Below are positions 27,830 to 37,700 of a stretch of DNA of 64,000 nt, in pieces. The notes below the pieces were generated by a model. It saw only the letters and a list, made by a program, of their open reading frames with translations. It made no database searches and had not been told where the DNA came from. The stretch is from Pseudomonas flavescens. GTDB taxonomy: Bacteria > Pseudomonadota > Gammaproteobacteria > Pseudomonadales > Pseudomonadaceae. Each line of letters opens with the position of its first letter. The first letter of the stretch is position 1. Location: NCBI RefSeq assembly GCF_013408425.1, contig NZ_JACBYV010000001.1:5642001-5706000 (forward strand). The letters run 5' to 3'. The translations under genes and the position numbers were made by a program.

Positions 27830-27906
27830 GGGCCTATAGCTCAGTTGGTTAGAGCAGAGGACTCATAATCCTTTGGTCCACGGTTCGAGTCCGTGTGGGC
27901 CCACCA
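27830..27906 (+). tRNA. tRNA with CAU anticodon, probably tRNA-Ile2 (k2C34)
   Basis: A 77-nt cloverleaf ends in an encoded CCA. The acceptor stem GGGCCTA pairs with TGGGCCC, the D stem is GCTC/GAGC, the anticodon loop is CTCATAA and the T loop is TTCGAGT. CAU can be methionine or lysidine-modified isoleucine-2. The acceptor pairs C4:G69 and C5:G68 are those used by TilS to recognise tRNA-Ile2 and are not those of elongator tRNA-Met in E. coli, so Ile2 is favoured. A terminator follows directly. Confidence 0.93.
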
Positions 27907-27911
27907 CCTTC

Positions 27912-27935
27912 AAAGCCGCGCACTGCGCGGCTTTT
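27912..27935 (+). terminator. Terminator after the tRNA
   Basis: A perfect 10-bp stem (AAAGCCGCGC, loop ACT, GCGCGGCTTT) runs into TTTT six bases after the CCA end. The same stem core appears at 33251-33270. Confidence 0.85.
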
Positions 27936-28472
27936 GCGTTTCTGATTGGTGAGAAACGAGCGGCTTCTCCGGGTTGGGTGTCCACGTTTGGCGTAATTAG
28001 CGCGGCGTTCGGTGAGGTCCGTGCTGTTGCCTCAAGATCGCGATGGCCTGCCGTACTTTCTCTTCAGCTTGGTCACGATAAGGTTCAGAGGGCGGCTGAT
28101 ATGCAGGAAAGGCTCGTGCTGGACCACTGATGCGCTATTCCCCTTTCACTGCGGTTTAGGCGGGAGCGTCCATTGGTTTGGTCCGTTCACGAGGTGCGTG
28201 AATGGATTTTTCTCTTTGCTGAGAACCCTGAATATTTCCCTCTCGGCTTTTGCAGATGGCCCTTCTGGCGTGTCCCAGAGCCGCTCTTTTGCCAGACGCT
28301 CGTCTCATTTCCGAGCAAATTGTGCTGACTCATGAGTGCTTTATTGCCAAATCTGCCCACGCTCAGGATCTTTTCAAAGCATCCGGGGGTCTATGTCGCT
28401 TGGCTGGCATCTGCAGGGAGCGATAGGCCAGCCCAATCCGGCGCAGACTGAGAACCAGATCGTGGCGCCTCC
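27936..28472. other. 537-bp stretch without a recognised gene
   Basis: Only short open frames occur and none has a ribosome-binding site or protein-like composition. The base composition is less GC-rich than the flanks, which may mark decayed foreign DNA next to a tRNA gene. I see no repeat of the tRNA 3' end in this stretch, so no integrated element is supported. Confidence 0.4.
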
Positions 28473-29150
28473 ATGGATATGACCGTAGTCTCAGCTCATG
28501 ATGAAAATATCCTTATGATCGATCGTTCCCCGCAAGACCGCATCATCGTGGCCGATGATCACCCGGTCTTTCGCGAAGGCCTTAGCCGTATCGCGCAACG
28601 CGTTTTTCCCCATGCCTGCATTCTCGAAGCCGGTGACATGGACGAGGTGCTCGACCTGGCAACTGCCGGCGCGCCACCTAGCCTGTTCATGCTCGATCTG
28701 CTGTTCCCGGGGCAGTCGCCGCAGGCCATTGGCGCGTTGCGCCAGCGCTTTCAGCGCAGCTCTATCGTGATCGTGTCGATGGTCGACAACCGCGAGCTGA
28801 TCGACGAGGTGATGGCGGCGGGGGCCGATGGTTTCATTGGCAAGGCGACACCGCCCGATGAAATTGCCGATGGGCTGCTGGCGGTGTGCGCGGGAGATTT
28901 CGTCCTCAGCCTGGGCCCCGCCGGGGTGCCGGCCTTTACCGAGGGCAGGCAACTGCTGGAGCAACTGACGCCACGCCAGCAGGACGTGCTGCGGCTGGTG
29001 GTGCGCGGCCTGTCGAACAAGGAGATCGCCCGCGAGCTGGACATCTCTCCCTTCACCGTGCGCATTCATGTCTCGTCGTTGCTGCGCACGATGGATGTCA
29101 GCAGCCGTGCAGCGGCAGCCGCCAAGGCCGCACAGGCCGGGCTGCGCTGA
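28473..29150 (+). CDS. LuxR/NarL-type response regulator
   Basis: This 225-residue two-component output protein has a receiver domain at ~20-140 with the acidic pair in [11 protein letters not shown], the phospho-acceptor Asp in [10 protein letters not shown], and Lys in [11 protein letters not shown]. The helix-turn-helix is at ~160-215 ([39 protein letters not shown]). The start may be 28473, 28479 or 28515; none has a strong ribosome-binding site. It converges on the hybrid kinase gene, ending three bases before that gene's stop. A scrap of a second copy of its 3' end lies at 30922-30962. Confidence 0.88.
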   Translation: MDMTVVSAHDENILMIDRSPQDRIIVADDHPVFREGLSRIAQRVFPHACILEAGDMDEVLDLATAGAPPSLFMLDLLFPGQSPQAIGALRQRFQRSSIVIVSMVDNRELIDEVMAAGADGFIGKATPPDEIADGLLAVCAGDFVLSLGPAGVPAFTEGRQLLEQLTPRQQDVLRLVVRGLSNKEIARELDISPFTVRIHVSSLLRTMDVSSRAAAAAKAAQAGLR

Positions 29151-29153
29151 TCG

Positions 29154-30785
29154 TCAGGCAGCCTGCGTTTTGAGCTTCAGCGCCACCAACAGCGAGCGCA
29201 GCTCGGCGGGCTGTACCGGCTTGGAGAGGATCGGGATATCGTCGTCGCCCAACTGTTCCTGCACGCGGCGCACGTCGTGGCCGGTCATGATGATCGCCGG
29301 TACGTTGCGCCCGCTGAGGGCGCGCACATGGGCGATGCAATCGGCTCCGGAGGCCTCGCGGCCAAGGTCGAAGTCGGTGACCACCAGATCGAAGTCTGGC
29401 GACACGTTCGGTAGCGAGGTGAAGGTGGCGACTTCGCAGCCCCACTTCTTCAGCAGGGTGGCGGTGGCCAGCAGCACGTTCTGATCATCCTCGATCAGGC
29501 ACACCCGCAGCCCATCCAGCATACGCGGTGCCTGGCTGACGCCCGTTGCCGGAGAGGTGCGTTCGACCGGGGCCGCTACCCGTTGCAGGCCGTCGATGGC
29601 CGCGAGGGTGCCGCGGCCCTCCACGGAGTGGATACGGATGCGCAGGTCCATCAGCGTAGCCAGCCGCCTGACGATGGTCAGCCCCAGGCCCATGCCTTCG
29701 ACATCGCTGTCGCGGGCCTGACGCACCCGGTAGAACTCTTCGAAGATGTTATCGAGGTGCGCTTCGGCGATGCCTCGGCCCTTGTCGTAGAGCTCGATCG
29801 ACAGGCCCGTGCCTTTGCGTCGGCAGGCGATCAGCACCGGTTGCCCGGGGGCGTACTTCAGCGCGTTGGAGAGCAGGTTCTGCAGCATGGTGGTCAGCAG
29901 GCCATGATCGGCGCGCACGTATAGGGGCGGGCAGTGCAGGCGAATATCGACCCCGGCCCAACGAGCGGCCTCGGTGTTCTGCTGGACCAGGTGCTGCAGC
30001 AACTTGTGCAGTGGCAGAACCTCCATCTGGGCAACCACCTTGCCGCTGTCCAGCGAGTAGATGTCGAGAATCGAGCGGAACAGGCGGGCAACGCTGTGCA
30101 GCGATTTGTCGATGTTCTCCACCAGCCGCTGTTGTTCGGCGCCCAAGCGGCTGTCGCGCAAACACGCGGTAAACAGGCTGATGGAATGAATGGGCTGGCG
30201 CAGGTCGTGGCTGGCCTGTGCCAGGAACTGCGACTTGGCCAGGTTGGCGGCCTGCTCGGCTTCCGTTGCCAGGCGCGAGCGCTTGAGCAGCGTGTGTATG
30301 TAAGCGGGCACCATCAGGGTGGTGAGCAGCAGGGTGATGATCAGATAAGGTTGCGACTGCCAGTAGGCCGAAGTGCTCGCGATGATTAGCAGCGAGAGTG
30401 TCGCCATGATGGTCGCCAGCAGCAGGTAGCCCGACCTGTAACGCAACCCATAGCCGACGGTTATCCAGAGTAGCGCTGCGTAGATCGGCAGCATGAGCGC
30501 GCCACCCGTGGCAATGGCCAGCGTGATGGCGCAGTAGTCGATGAGCATGGTCAGCACTCGTCGCACTGGTCGGTTGCCGGGGCGGCGACAGATATCGAAC
30601 CAGAGCGTCAGGGCGGCGACACAGAACACCGCTTCGAGTGGGAAGATCTTCCAGGCCAGCGCTTCCCCGATTATGGATTGCTGGAAAAGCACCAGTGTGT
30701 AACCGATGGCGATAGGCGTGATGATCAAGCGCACCGCCGCCTGTGCACGCTCTGTATCGTATGTGGGAGAGCCGGTCGCGAACAT
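29154..30785 (-). CDS. Hybrid sensor histidine kinase (copy 1)
   Basis: This 543-residue membrane kinase has about six N-terminal hydrophobic segments (residues ~15-165) with no large periplasmic domain. The HisKA box is QASHDLRQPIHSISLFTACL (His ~191), followed by N (LLSNALKYAPGQ), G1 (YDKGRGIAEAH) and G2 (GMGLGLTIVRRL) boxes, and a C-terminal receiver domain with Asp in LVVTDFDLGREASG (~469). The membrane domain is probably the sensor. It is a tandem duplicate of the kinase at 30966-32597, nearly identical in the catalytic and receiver parts and most different in the first 110 residues. It converges with the response regulator gene, its probable partner. Confidence 0.92.
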   Translation of the reverse strand: MFATGSPTYDTERAQAAVRLIITPIAIGYTLVLFQQSIIGEALAWKIFPLEAVFCVAALTLWFDICRRPGNRPVRRVLTMLIDYCAITLAIATGGALMLPIYAALLWITVGYGLRYRSGYLLLATIMATLSLLIIASTSAYWQSQPYLIITLLLTTLMVPAYIHTLLKRSRLATEAEQAANLAKSQFLAQASHDLRQPIHSISLFTACLRDSRLGAEQQRLVENIDKSLHSVARLFRSILDIYSLDSGKVVAQMEVLPLHKLLQHLVQQNTEAARWAGVDIRLHCPPLYVRADHGLLTTMLQNLLSNALKYAPGQPVLIACRRKGTGLSIELYDKGRGIAEAHLDNIFEEFYRVRQARDSDVEGMGLGLTIVRRLATLMDLRIRIHSVEGRGTLAAIDGLQRVAAPVERTSPATGVSQAPRMLDGLRVCLIEDDQNVLLATATLLKKWGCEVATFTSLPNVSPDFDLVVTDFDLGREASGADCIAHVRALSGRNVPAIIMTGHDVRRVQEQLGDDDIPILSKPVQPAELRSLLVALKLKTQAA

Positions 30786-30921
30786 GGGAGTTCTCTAGAA
30801 GCCATGTGGTTCTGGTACCCGCACACCATGGTCCGCGGGCATTTATTTACAGGCGCAATACAGCAGTGAACGCGCACAGCACCTTTCGCACCCTGGTACT
30901 CGCTGGGCGTCGCTACCCGCC

Positions 30922-30962
30922 CGGTTGCCGCTGCCAAGGCGGCGCAGGCTGGGTTGCGCTCA
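30922..30962 (+). pseudogene. Remnant of a duplicated response-regulator 3' end
   Basis: This plus-strand sequence encodes [11 protein letters not shown], identical to the last residues of the response regulator at 28473-29150, and is followed by the same downstream bases. The stop codon TGA of the intact gene is TCA here. It sits immediately beside the stop of kinase copy 2, in the same arrangement as the intact pair, so it is what is left of the second regulator after tandem duplication. Confidence 0.8.
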
Positions 30963-30965
30963 TCG

Positions 30966-32597
30966 TCAGGCAGCCTGCGTTTTGAGCTTCAGCGCCACCA
31001 GCAGCGAGCGCAGCTCGGCGGGCTGCACGGGCTTGGACAGGATCGGAATGTTCTCGTCGCCCAGTTGCTCGTGCACGCGGCGCACGTCGTGGCCGGTCAT
31101 GATGATGGCCGGTACGTTGCGGCCGCTGACTGCGCGCACATGGTTGATGCAGTCAGCCCCGGAGGCCTCACGGCCGAGATCGAAGTCGGTGACCACCAGA
31201 TCGAAGTCCGTCGACACGTCGGGTAGCGACGTGAAGGTGGCGACATCACAGCCCCACTTCGTCAGCAGGGTGGCGGTGGCCAATAGTACGTTCTGATCAT
31301 CCTCGATGAGGCACACCCGCAGCCCATCCAGCATGCGCGGCGCCAGGCTGTTGCTCCGTGCCGTGGCGATGCGTTCGAGCGGTGCCGCTACCGTCTGCAG
31401 GCCGTCGATTGCCGCGAGTGTGCCTCGGCCTTCAACGGAGTGAATGCGAATGCGCAGATCCATCAGCGTGCCTAGCCGCCTGACGATGGTCAGCCCCAGC
31501 CCCATTCCGTCGACATCGGAGTCGCGCGCCTGACGCACGCGGTAGAACTCTTCGAAGATGTTCTCGAGATGCGCTTCGGCGATGCCGCGACCTTTGTCGT
31601 ACAGCTCGATGGACAGGCCCGTGCTTGTGCGCCGGCAGCCGATCAGGACGGGTTGCCCGGGGGCGTACTTCAAGGCGTTGGAGAGCAGGTTCTGCAGCAT
31701 GGTGGTGAGCAGGGCATGATCGGTACGCACGTAGACTGGCGGGCAGTGCAGGCGAATATCGACCCCGGCCCAGCGAGCCGCTTCGGTATTCTGCTGGATC
31801 AATTGCTGCAGCAGCGTGTGCAGCGGCAGGGTTTCCATCTGCGGATCCACCTTGCCGCTGTCCAGCGAATACATGTCGAGAATCGAGCGGAACAGGCGCG
31901 AGACGCTGTGCAGCGATTTGTCGATGTTCTCCACCAGGCGCTGCTGTTCGGTGCCCAAGCTGCTGTCGCGCAAACACGCGGTAAACAGGCTGATGGAGTG
32001 GATGGGCTGGCGCAGGTCGTGGCTGGCCTGTGCCAGAAACTGCGACTTGGCCAGGTTGGCGGCCTGCTCGGCCTCAGCGGCGCGGCGCGAGCGCTTGAGC
32101 AGGGTGTGTATGTAGGCTGGCACCATCAGGGTGGTGAGCAGCAGGGTGAAGATCAGATAAGGCTGCGACTGCCAGTAGGCCGAAGTGCTCGCGATGATTA
32201 GCAGCGAGAGCGTGGCCATGATGGTCGCCAGCAGCAGGTAGCCCGACTGGTAACGCAGGCCGTAGCCGACGGTCACCCAGAGCAGGACGGCATAGATCGG
32301 CAGCATGGCCGCGCCACCTGCGGTAATGACCAGCGTGATGGTGGTGTAGTCGATGATCATGGTCAGCACTCGCCGTACCGGCCGGTTGCCGGGGCGGCGG
32401 CGGATGTCGAGCCAGAGCGCCAGGCCTGCGGCAAAAAACATCGCCTCAAACAGGACTATCTGCCAGGCCACTATGGCCTCGACCATGGATAGCAGGTAGA
32501 GCATCAGTGTGTAGCCAATGGCGATTGGCGAGATGATCAAACGCACCACCGCCTGAGCACGCTCGGCGTCGTACGCGCGGGGCGCGGTCACGGACAT
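30966..32597 (-). CDS. Hybrid sensor histidine kinase (copy 2)
   Basis: This 543-residue paralogue of copy 1 has the same architecture: multi-pass N-terminal membrane domain, HisKA box SHDLRQPIHSIS, HATPase boxes (LLSNALKYAPGQ, YDKGRGIAEAH, GMGLGLTIVRRL) and a C-terminal receiver (VVTDFDLGREASG). Differences from copy 1 cluster in the first membrane segments (LMLYLLSMVEAIVAWQIVLF against LVLFQQSIIGEALAWKIFPL) and in the linker before the receiver. The upstream DNA (32600-32700) resembles that of copy 1, including the CTCGCACACCAT/CCGCACACCAT stretch, so the promoter was duplicated too. Confidence 0.92.
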   Translation of the reverse strand: MSVTAPRAYDAERAQAVVRLIISPIAIGYTLMLYLLSMVEAIVAWQIVLFEAMFFAAGLALWLDIRRRPGNRPVRRVLTMIIDYTTITLVITAGGAAMLPIYAVLLWVTVGYGLRYQSGYLLLATIMATLSLLIIASTSAYWQSQPYLIFTLLLTTLMVPAYIHTLLKRSRRAAEAEQAANLAKSQFLAQASHDLRQPIHSISLFTACLRDSSLGTEQQRLVENIDKSLHSVSRLFRSILDMYSLDSGKVDPQMETLPLHTLLQQLIQQNTEAARWAGVDIRLHCPPVYVRTDHALLTTMLQNLLSNALKYAPGQPVLIGCRRTSTGLSIELYDKGRGIAEAHLENIFEEFYRVRQARDSDVDGMGLGLTIVRRLGTLMDLRIRIHSVEGRGTLAAIDGLQTVAAPLERIATARSNSLAPRMLDGLRVCLIEDDQNVLLATATLLTKWGCDVATFTSLPDVSTDFDLVVTDFDLGREASGADCINHVRAVSGRNVPAIIMTGHDVRRVHEQLGDENIPILSKPVQPAELRSLLVALKLKTQAA

Positions 32598-32793
32598 GTA
32601 AATTTCCTACGAGCTATTTGATTCGGATACTCGCACACCATAGGCCGCCAGCCTTAACAGGCGCAAGACAACAATAAGGCGACAAAGTGCCTCTAGCACA
32701 CCCGTACTATTTCGCCGCGACTATACCCTTCTTAAAATCGCGGGCATCGCTTCGGCAATGGGTCGAAGGCAGGTCGTCGAGGAAGAATCTCAC

Positions 32794-33186
32794 ATGAGCA
32801 TCAAAGGAACGCTTGGGGCTCTGCTCATTGCCCCGATGCTGGCTACCCTTGCCGGGTGCCTGCCGCAGAATACGCAAAGCCAGGGCTTGCTGAATAACAC
32901 GCAGGCGGCCAATGCCAGCGGTCCTTGCACGCCGAGCACGTCCGATAACCTGATCTCCACTGGCCGCAGCCTGTTGAGCATTGCCAACTCCGTGCTGGAA
33001 ACCCAGCAGAGCTTCCAGGGTGACTCGACCACCTACGCTCAGCGCATGCAGGCTGCCGAGAAGGCGCAGAAGGTCAACCAGGGTAATGACGTGCTCAACA
33101 ACGTCGAAAGCATGACCGCCGGCCTCGGTGCCAGCGCGCCGTGCACGGCCACCGCTACTGCCGCACCGGCCGCTGCATCGCGTTGA
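32794..33186 (+). CDS. Small secreted lipoprotein of unknown function
   Basis: This 130-residue protein has a lipoprotein signal peptide: MSIKGTLGALLIAPMLATLA followed by GC, with lipobox LAGC. The start at 32794 has GAGGAAG upstream; an earlier in-frame ATG at 32758 would spoil the signal peptide. The mature part has a helical section (LISTGRSLLSIANSVLETQQ, YAQRMQAAEKAQKV) and an Ala/Thr-rich tail (CTATATAAPAAASR), with two further Cys residues. No family was recognised. The position next to glyA/morA resembles P. aeruginosa gene order as I remember it. Confidence 0.8.
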   Translation: MSIKGTLGALLIAPMLATLAGCLPQNTQSQGLLNNTQAANASGPCTPSTSDNLISTGRSLLSIANSVLETQQSFQGDSTTYAQRMQAAEKAQKVNQGNDVLNNVESMTAGLGASAPCTATATAAPAAASR

Positions 33187-33246
33187 TCACGCCTGGGGCA
33201 TGAGTGCCCCGTCAGCCTGTTCGGGAGCCCGAGCAGGTTCGCCACC

Positions 33247-33275
33247 GAAGAAGCCGCGCACTGCGCGGCTTCTTC
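33247..33275 (+). terminator. Terminator after the lipoprotein gene
   Basis: A perfect 13-bp stem (GAAGAAGCCGCGC, loop ACT, then the complement) is followed by only a short pyrimidine run. The core GCCGCGCACTGCGCGGC is identical to the tRNA terminator at 27912-27935. Confidence 0.65.
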
Positions 33276-33341
33276 GCGTGTGGCGTGTGCTTTCGGCGGT
33301 GAGATGGCAGGCATCCTGGGGCCCTTGTTTTTCACCGGCAT

Positions 33342-33366
33342 GAAAAAGCCCGGCATCGGCCGGGCT
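33342..33366 (-). terminator. Terminator of glyA
   Basis: Read on the minus strand, AGCCCGGC (loop CGAT) GCCGGGCT runs directly into TTTTTCA. It lies 23 bases past the glyA stop codon. Confidence 0.85.
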
Positions 33367-33388
33367 CCTTCGTTTGCAGCGCTGCCGC

Positions 33389-34642
33389 TTACTTGCCGTA
33401 AACCGGCAGTTTGGCGCAGATGGCTTTGACCTTCTCGCGAACGGCGTCGATCACCGCTTCGTCGTTCAGGTCGGCCAGGATGTCGCAGATCCAGCCAGCC
33501 AGTTCCTTGCACTCGGCTTCCTTGAAGCCGCGAGTGGTGACTGCCGGGGTGCCGAAGCGCAGGCCGGAGGTCACGAACGGGGAGCGTGGGTCGTTCGGCA
33601 CCGAGTTCTTGTTGACGGTGATGAAGGCTTTGCCCAGGGCGGCGTCAGCGTCCTTGCCGGAGATTTCCTGCTTGATCAGCGAGAGCAGGAACAGGTGGTT
33701 TTCGGTGCCGCCGGAAACGACGTCGAAGCCACGCTCGATGAACACGCCGGCCATGGCCTGGGCGTTCTTCACGACCTGCTGCTGGTAGGTCTTGAACTCA
33801 GGCTGCAGCGCTTCCTTGAAGCAGATCGCCTTGGCAGCGATGACGTGCTCCAGCGGGCCGCCCTGGGCGCCCGGGAATACCGCGGAGTTGAGCTTCTTCT
33901 CGATGTCGGCGTTGGCCTTGGCGAGGATCAGGCCGCCACGCGGGCCGCGCAGGGTCTTGTGGGTGGTGGTGGTCACCACGTCGGCGAACGGCACCGGGTT
34001 CGGGTACACGCCAGCAGCGACCAGGCCGGCCACGTGGGCCATGTCGACGAACAGGTAGGCACCTACCTTGTCGGCGATGGCGCGGAAGCGCGGGAAGTCC
34101 AGAACCTGGGAGTAGGCGGAGAAGCCGGCGACGATCATCTTCGGCTTGTGCTCGACGGCCAGGCGCTCGACTTCGTCGTAGTCGATCAGGCCGTTGCCGT
34201 CGATGCCGTACTGCACGGCGTTGTACAGCTTGCCCGACGAGGAAACGCTGGCGCCGTGGGTCAGGTGACCGCCGTGGGCCAGGCTCATGCCGAGGATGGT
34301 GTCACCGGCGCTCAGCAGTGCCAGGTAGACGGCGGCGTTGGCCTGGGAGCCGGCGTGCGGCTGGACGTTGGCGTAATCGGCGCCGAACAGTTCCTTGGCG
34401 CGGTCGATGGCCAGTTGCTCGACCACGTCGACGTACTCGCAACCACCGTAGTAGCGCTTGCCCGGGTAGCCTTCGGCGTACTTGTTGGTCAGCACCGAGC
34501 CCTGGGCTTCCATGACTGCCGGGCTGGTGTAGTTTTCCGAGGCGATCAGCTCGATGTGCTCTTCCTGGCGCAGAGCTTCTTGCTGCATGGCTTCGAAGAG
34601 CTCGGCGTCGTACTTGGCAATGGTCAAATCACGGCTGAACAT
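33389..34642 (-). CDS. glyA: Serine hydroxymethyltransferase
   Basis: This 417-residue cytosolic PLP enzyme interconverts serine and glycine with tetrahydrofolate. It carries [53 protein letters not shown] and the PLP lysine in [16 protein letters not shown] (~229). The length is that of the family. The downstream hairpin is a good terminator. It lies 138 bp downstream of morA on the same strand, an arrangement known from P. aeruginosa (glyA beside morA), so the gene probably has its own promoter in that gap. Confidence 0.97.
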   Translation of the reverse strand: MFSRDLTIAKYDAELFEAMQQEALRQEEHIELIASENYTSPAVMEAQGSVLTNKYAEGYPGKRYYGGCEYVDVVEQLAIDRAKELFGADYANVQPHAGSQANAAVYLALLSAGDTILGMSLAHGGHLTHGASVSSSGKLYNAVQYGIDGNGLIDYDEVERLAVEHKPKMIVAGFSAYSQVLDFPRFRAIADKVGAYLFVDMAHVAGLVAAGVYPNPVPFADVVTTTTHKTLRGPRGGLILAKANADIEKKLNSAVFPGAQGGPLEHVIAAKAICFKEALQPEFKTYQQQVVKNAQAMAGVFIERGFDVVSGGTENHLFLLSLIKQEISGKDADAALGKAFITVNKNSVPNDPRSPFVTSGLRFGTPAVTTRGFKEAECKELAGWICDILADLNDEAVIDAVREKVKAICAKLPVYGK

Positions 34643-34780
34643 GGCAATCCCCTGAAAGTCAGCTGGGCGGATGAAATAGGGTGCGGATTCTAACGCATCC
34701 GAGCTGGCCAGGCATATGAAGCGTGATCATGGCCAGGACAAGCGGCGCTCACTCGCCGGCCACGCCACGCTTTGCGCGGC

Positions 34781-37700
34781 TCACTCGAGCATGAACAGGC
34801 TGCGCCCGCAGAACTGCGCCTCGAACTGGTGGGCAGGCATCGGCCGGCCGAGCAGGTAGCCCTGCACTTCGTCGCACTCGTGGTTGCGCAGGAAGTCGAG
34901 CTGCTCCTGGGTCTCCACGCCTTCGGCGATCACCGTCATGTTCAGGCTGTGGGCCATGGCGATGATGGCGCGGGCGATCTGCCCGTCCTGTTCGCCCTGG
35001 GGCAGGCCGTCGACGAAGCTGCGGTCGATCTTCAGCACGTCGATGGGGAACTGCTTGAGGTAGTTGAGCGATGAGTAGCCGGTACCGAAGTCGTCGATGG
35101 CGATGCACAGGCCGAGGTTCTTCAGGTCCTTGAGGGTTTGCATCGCCGCGCCCACGTCCTGCATGAGGATGCTCTCGGTCAGTTCCAGCTCCAGGCAGGC
35201 GGCCGGGATGTTGCAGGCGCTGAGCGTCCGGGCGATGCGCTGGTGCAGATGGCCGTCGCTGAACTGCCGGGCGGAGAGGTTCACCGAGACTTTCGGTACG
35301 CGGATCTTGTTGTGGTGCCAGATGTTCATCTGGCGGCAGGCTTCGGCCAGCACCCAGTCGCCGACCTGCACCACCAGGCCGAGCTCTTCCAGAACCGGGA
35401 TGAAGGCGTCCGGGGCGACCAGGCCGCGCTTGGGATGCTGCCAGCGCAGCAAGGCTTCGACGCCGGTCAGGCGTTTGCCGTTGCCGGAGAACTGCGGCTG
35501 GTAGTGGAGCAGGAATTCGCCCTGTTCCAGCGCGTGGCGCAGGTCGCCTTCGAGCTCCAGGCGCTCCAGGGCGCTGGCGTTCATGTCCGCCTGGTAGAAC
35601 TGGAAGTTGTTCTTGCCGCGCTCCTTGGCGTGGTACATCGCGGTGTCGGCGTTCTTCATCAGTTGGCTCAGCTCGTTGCCATCCTGCGGGCTGAGCGCGA
35701 TGCCGATACTGGCGGTGACGAAGAACTCGCGGCCTTCCAGCACGAAGGCTCGGGCCAGGCTGGCGAGGATCTGTTCGGCGACGTGGATGGCCCGGTGCAG
35801 TGCACCCTGGCGGGTGCTGTTGGATTGCAGCAGCAGGGTGAACTCGTCACCGCCCATGCGCGCCACGGTGTCGTCTTCGCCCACGCAGGCGGCCAGGCGA
35901 ACCGCCACGTCCTTGAGCATGCGGTCGCCGGCGGCGTGGCCCAGGGAGTCGTTGATCGGCTTGAAACGGTCGAGGTCGAGGAACATCAGCACCACCCATT
36001 CACGATGCCGTTCGGCATGTTGCAGGGCGGTGTGCAGGCGATCCTGGAACAGGGTGCGGTTGGGCAGCTGGGTCAGGGCGTCGTAGTAGGCCAGGCGGTG
36101 GATACGCTGTTCGCTGGCCTTGCGCTCGCTGATGTCGCTGAAGAAGCACACGTAGCTGACCAGGTCGCCCTCTTCATCATGGACCGCGGTGATGCCCACC
36201 CAGGCCGGGAAGTTCTCGCCGTTGCGGCGCTTCAGCCAGATCTCGCCTTCCCAGGTCCCGCGCTGGTTGAGCTGAGCGAGCACGTACTGCAGGTGCTTGC
36301 TCTGCTGGCTGTCGGCGGTGAGCATGCCCGGCAGTTGGTCGAGCACCTGCTCGGAGCTGTAGCCGCTGACCCGGCTGAAGGCGTTGTTGACCTGCACGAT
36401 GTAGCCCGCCGGGTCGGTGACCAGAATCGCCGCGGTGGAGTGTTCGAATACCGTGGCCGCCATGCGCAGGTCTTTCTCGGCGCGGCGCTGCTGGGCGATG
36501 TCGCGGCCCACGCCGAGCAGGCCTTCGAAGTGCCCGTTGTCATCCCACATGGGCACCAGGCGCAGCTCGACAGGGATCTTGCGGCCATCGGCGCGCAGGC
36601 AGTCGAAGACGAACAGCTGGGGTGTCAGGGTCTGCCGCAGCTCCTGCAGATGCTGAGGGGTGCCGAGGGCGGAGCGAATGCGTTCGAGCAGGGCGTAGAT
36701 GCCGCCGAGTTGCTGCGGGTTGGTGGCCAGGCCTTCGAAACCATGCTGCTGCACCCACTGCGGTGGATAGCCGAGCACCGTCTGCACCGATGGGCTGATG
36801 TAGTTGAGGGTCAGCTGGCTGTCGGTGGAGAAGATCACGTCGCTGATGCTTTCCGCCAGCATGCGGTAGCGCTGTTCGTTGTCGCGCAGCGATTCGTTGC
36901 GGGCGATCTGCTCGGTGATGTCCTTGGCCACGCCGATCAGGCGGCTGACCCAGCCATTGGCGTCTCGCGAGAGTGCCTGCTCGGTAATGCTCAGCCAGCG
37001 CCATGAGCCGTCGCGATGACGGGCACGGATCTGCGACTCGAGCAGTACGCCGTTGCTCAGCACGCTTTGCAGGTTGCGCACGCGGCCGTAGAAGTCACTG
37101 TCGTCGGGGTGGACGATGTGTTTCCAGAAGCCGTCGCCCTGGGCTTTGACGAAGGCGGGGTCGTAGCCCAGCTTGCTGCCGATGTCATGGTTGCTGAACA
37201 GCACGGTACGCGACGGGATGTCGTTGACGTAAAGGGTGTCCGGCACCGCGCGCACCACTTCCGACCAGAAGCGTTCGCGCTCGACCAGCGACAGTTCCAT
37301 GCGCTTGCGGCTGGTGATGTCGCTGATGCTCAGGGCCACGGCGTGCAGGTCCTGGGGGCATTCCGGCAGGCGCATCACCAGCCACAGGTGACGAATGATG
37401 CCGTTGGCGCCCTCGATATGGCTTTCCAGCTCGAGAAGGCCGCCGCCGTCGAGCAGGGCGGCACTGAGCTGGGCACGGAAGCCGTCCGGGTTGACGTCGC
37501 CACGGTTGATCAGGTGTTCCCAGGCCTGCTCCGGCGTGCTGACACCGAGCAGGCGCAGGGCGACCTGGTTGGTTTCGGTGAAGCGCATGTGGCGCAGCAG
37601 TTCGCCGTGGCGCTGCGGGTGGTTTTTGAGCCAGGGCTGTAGCTGGGCGCCGCTGCTCAGCCCTTCTTCACGCAGGAAGTGGTAGAGCCCGGCGAGGTCG

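Noticed and set aside
27873..28335. Short open frames after the tRNA
   Set aside because: One starts inside the tRNA, none has a ribosome-binding site, and composition is not protein-like.
27830..28472. Integrated element at the tRNA 3' end
   Set aside because: No integrase and no repeat of the tRNA 3' end were found; the stretch after the terminator is merely gene-poor.
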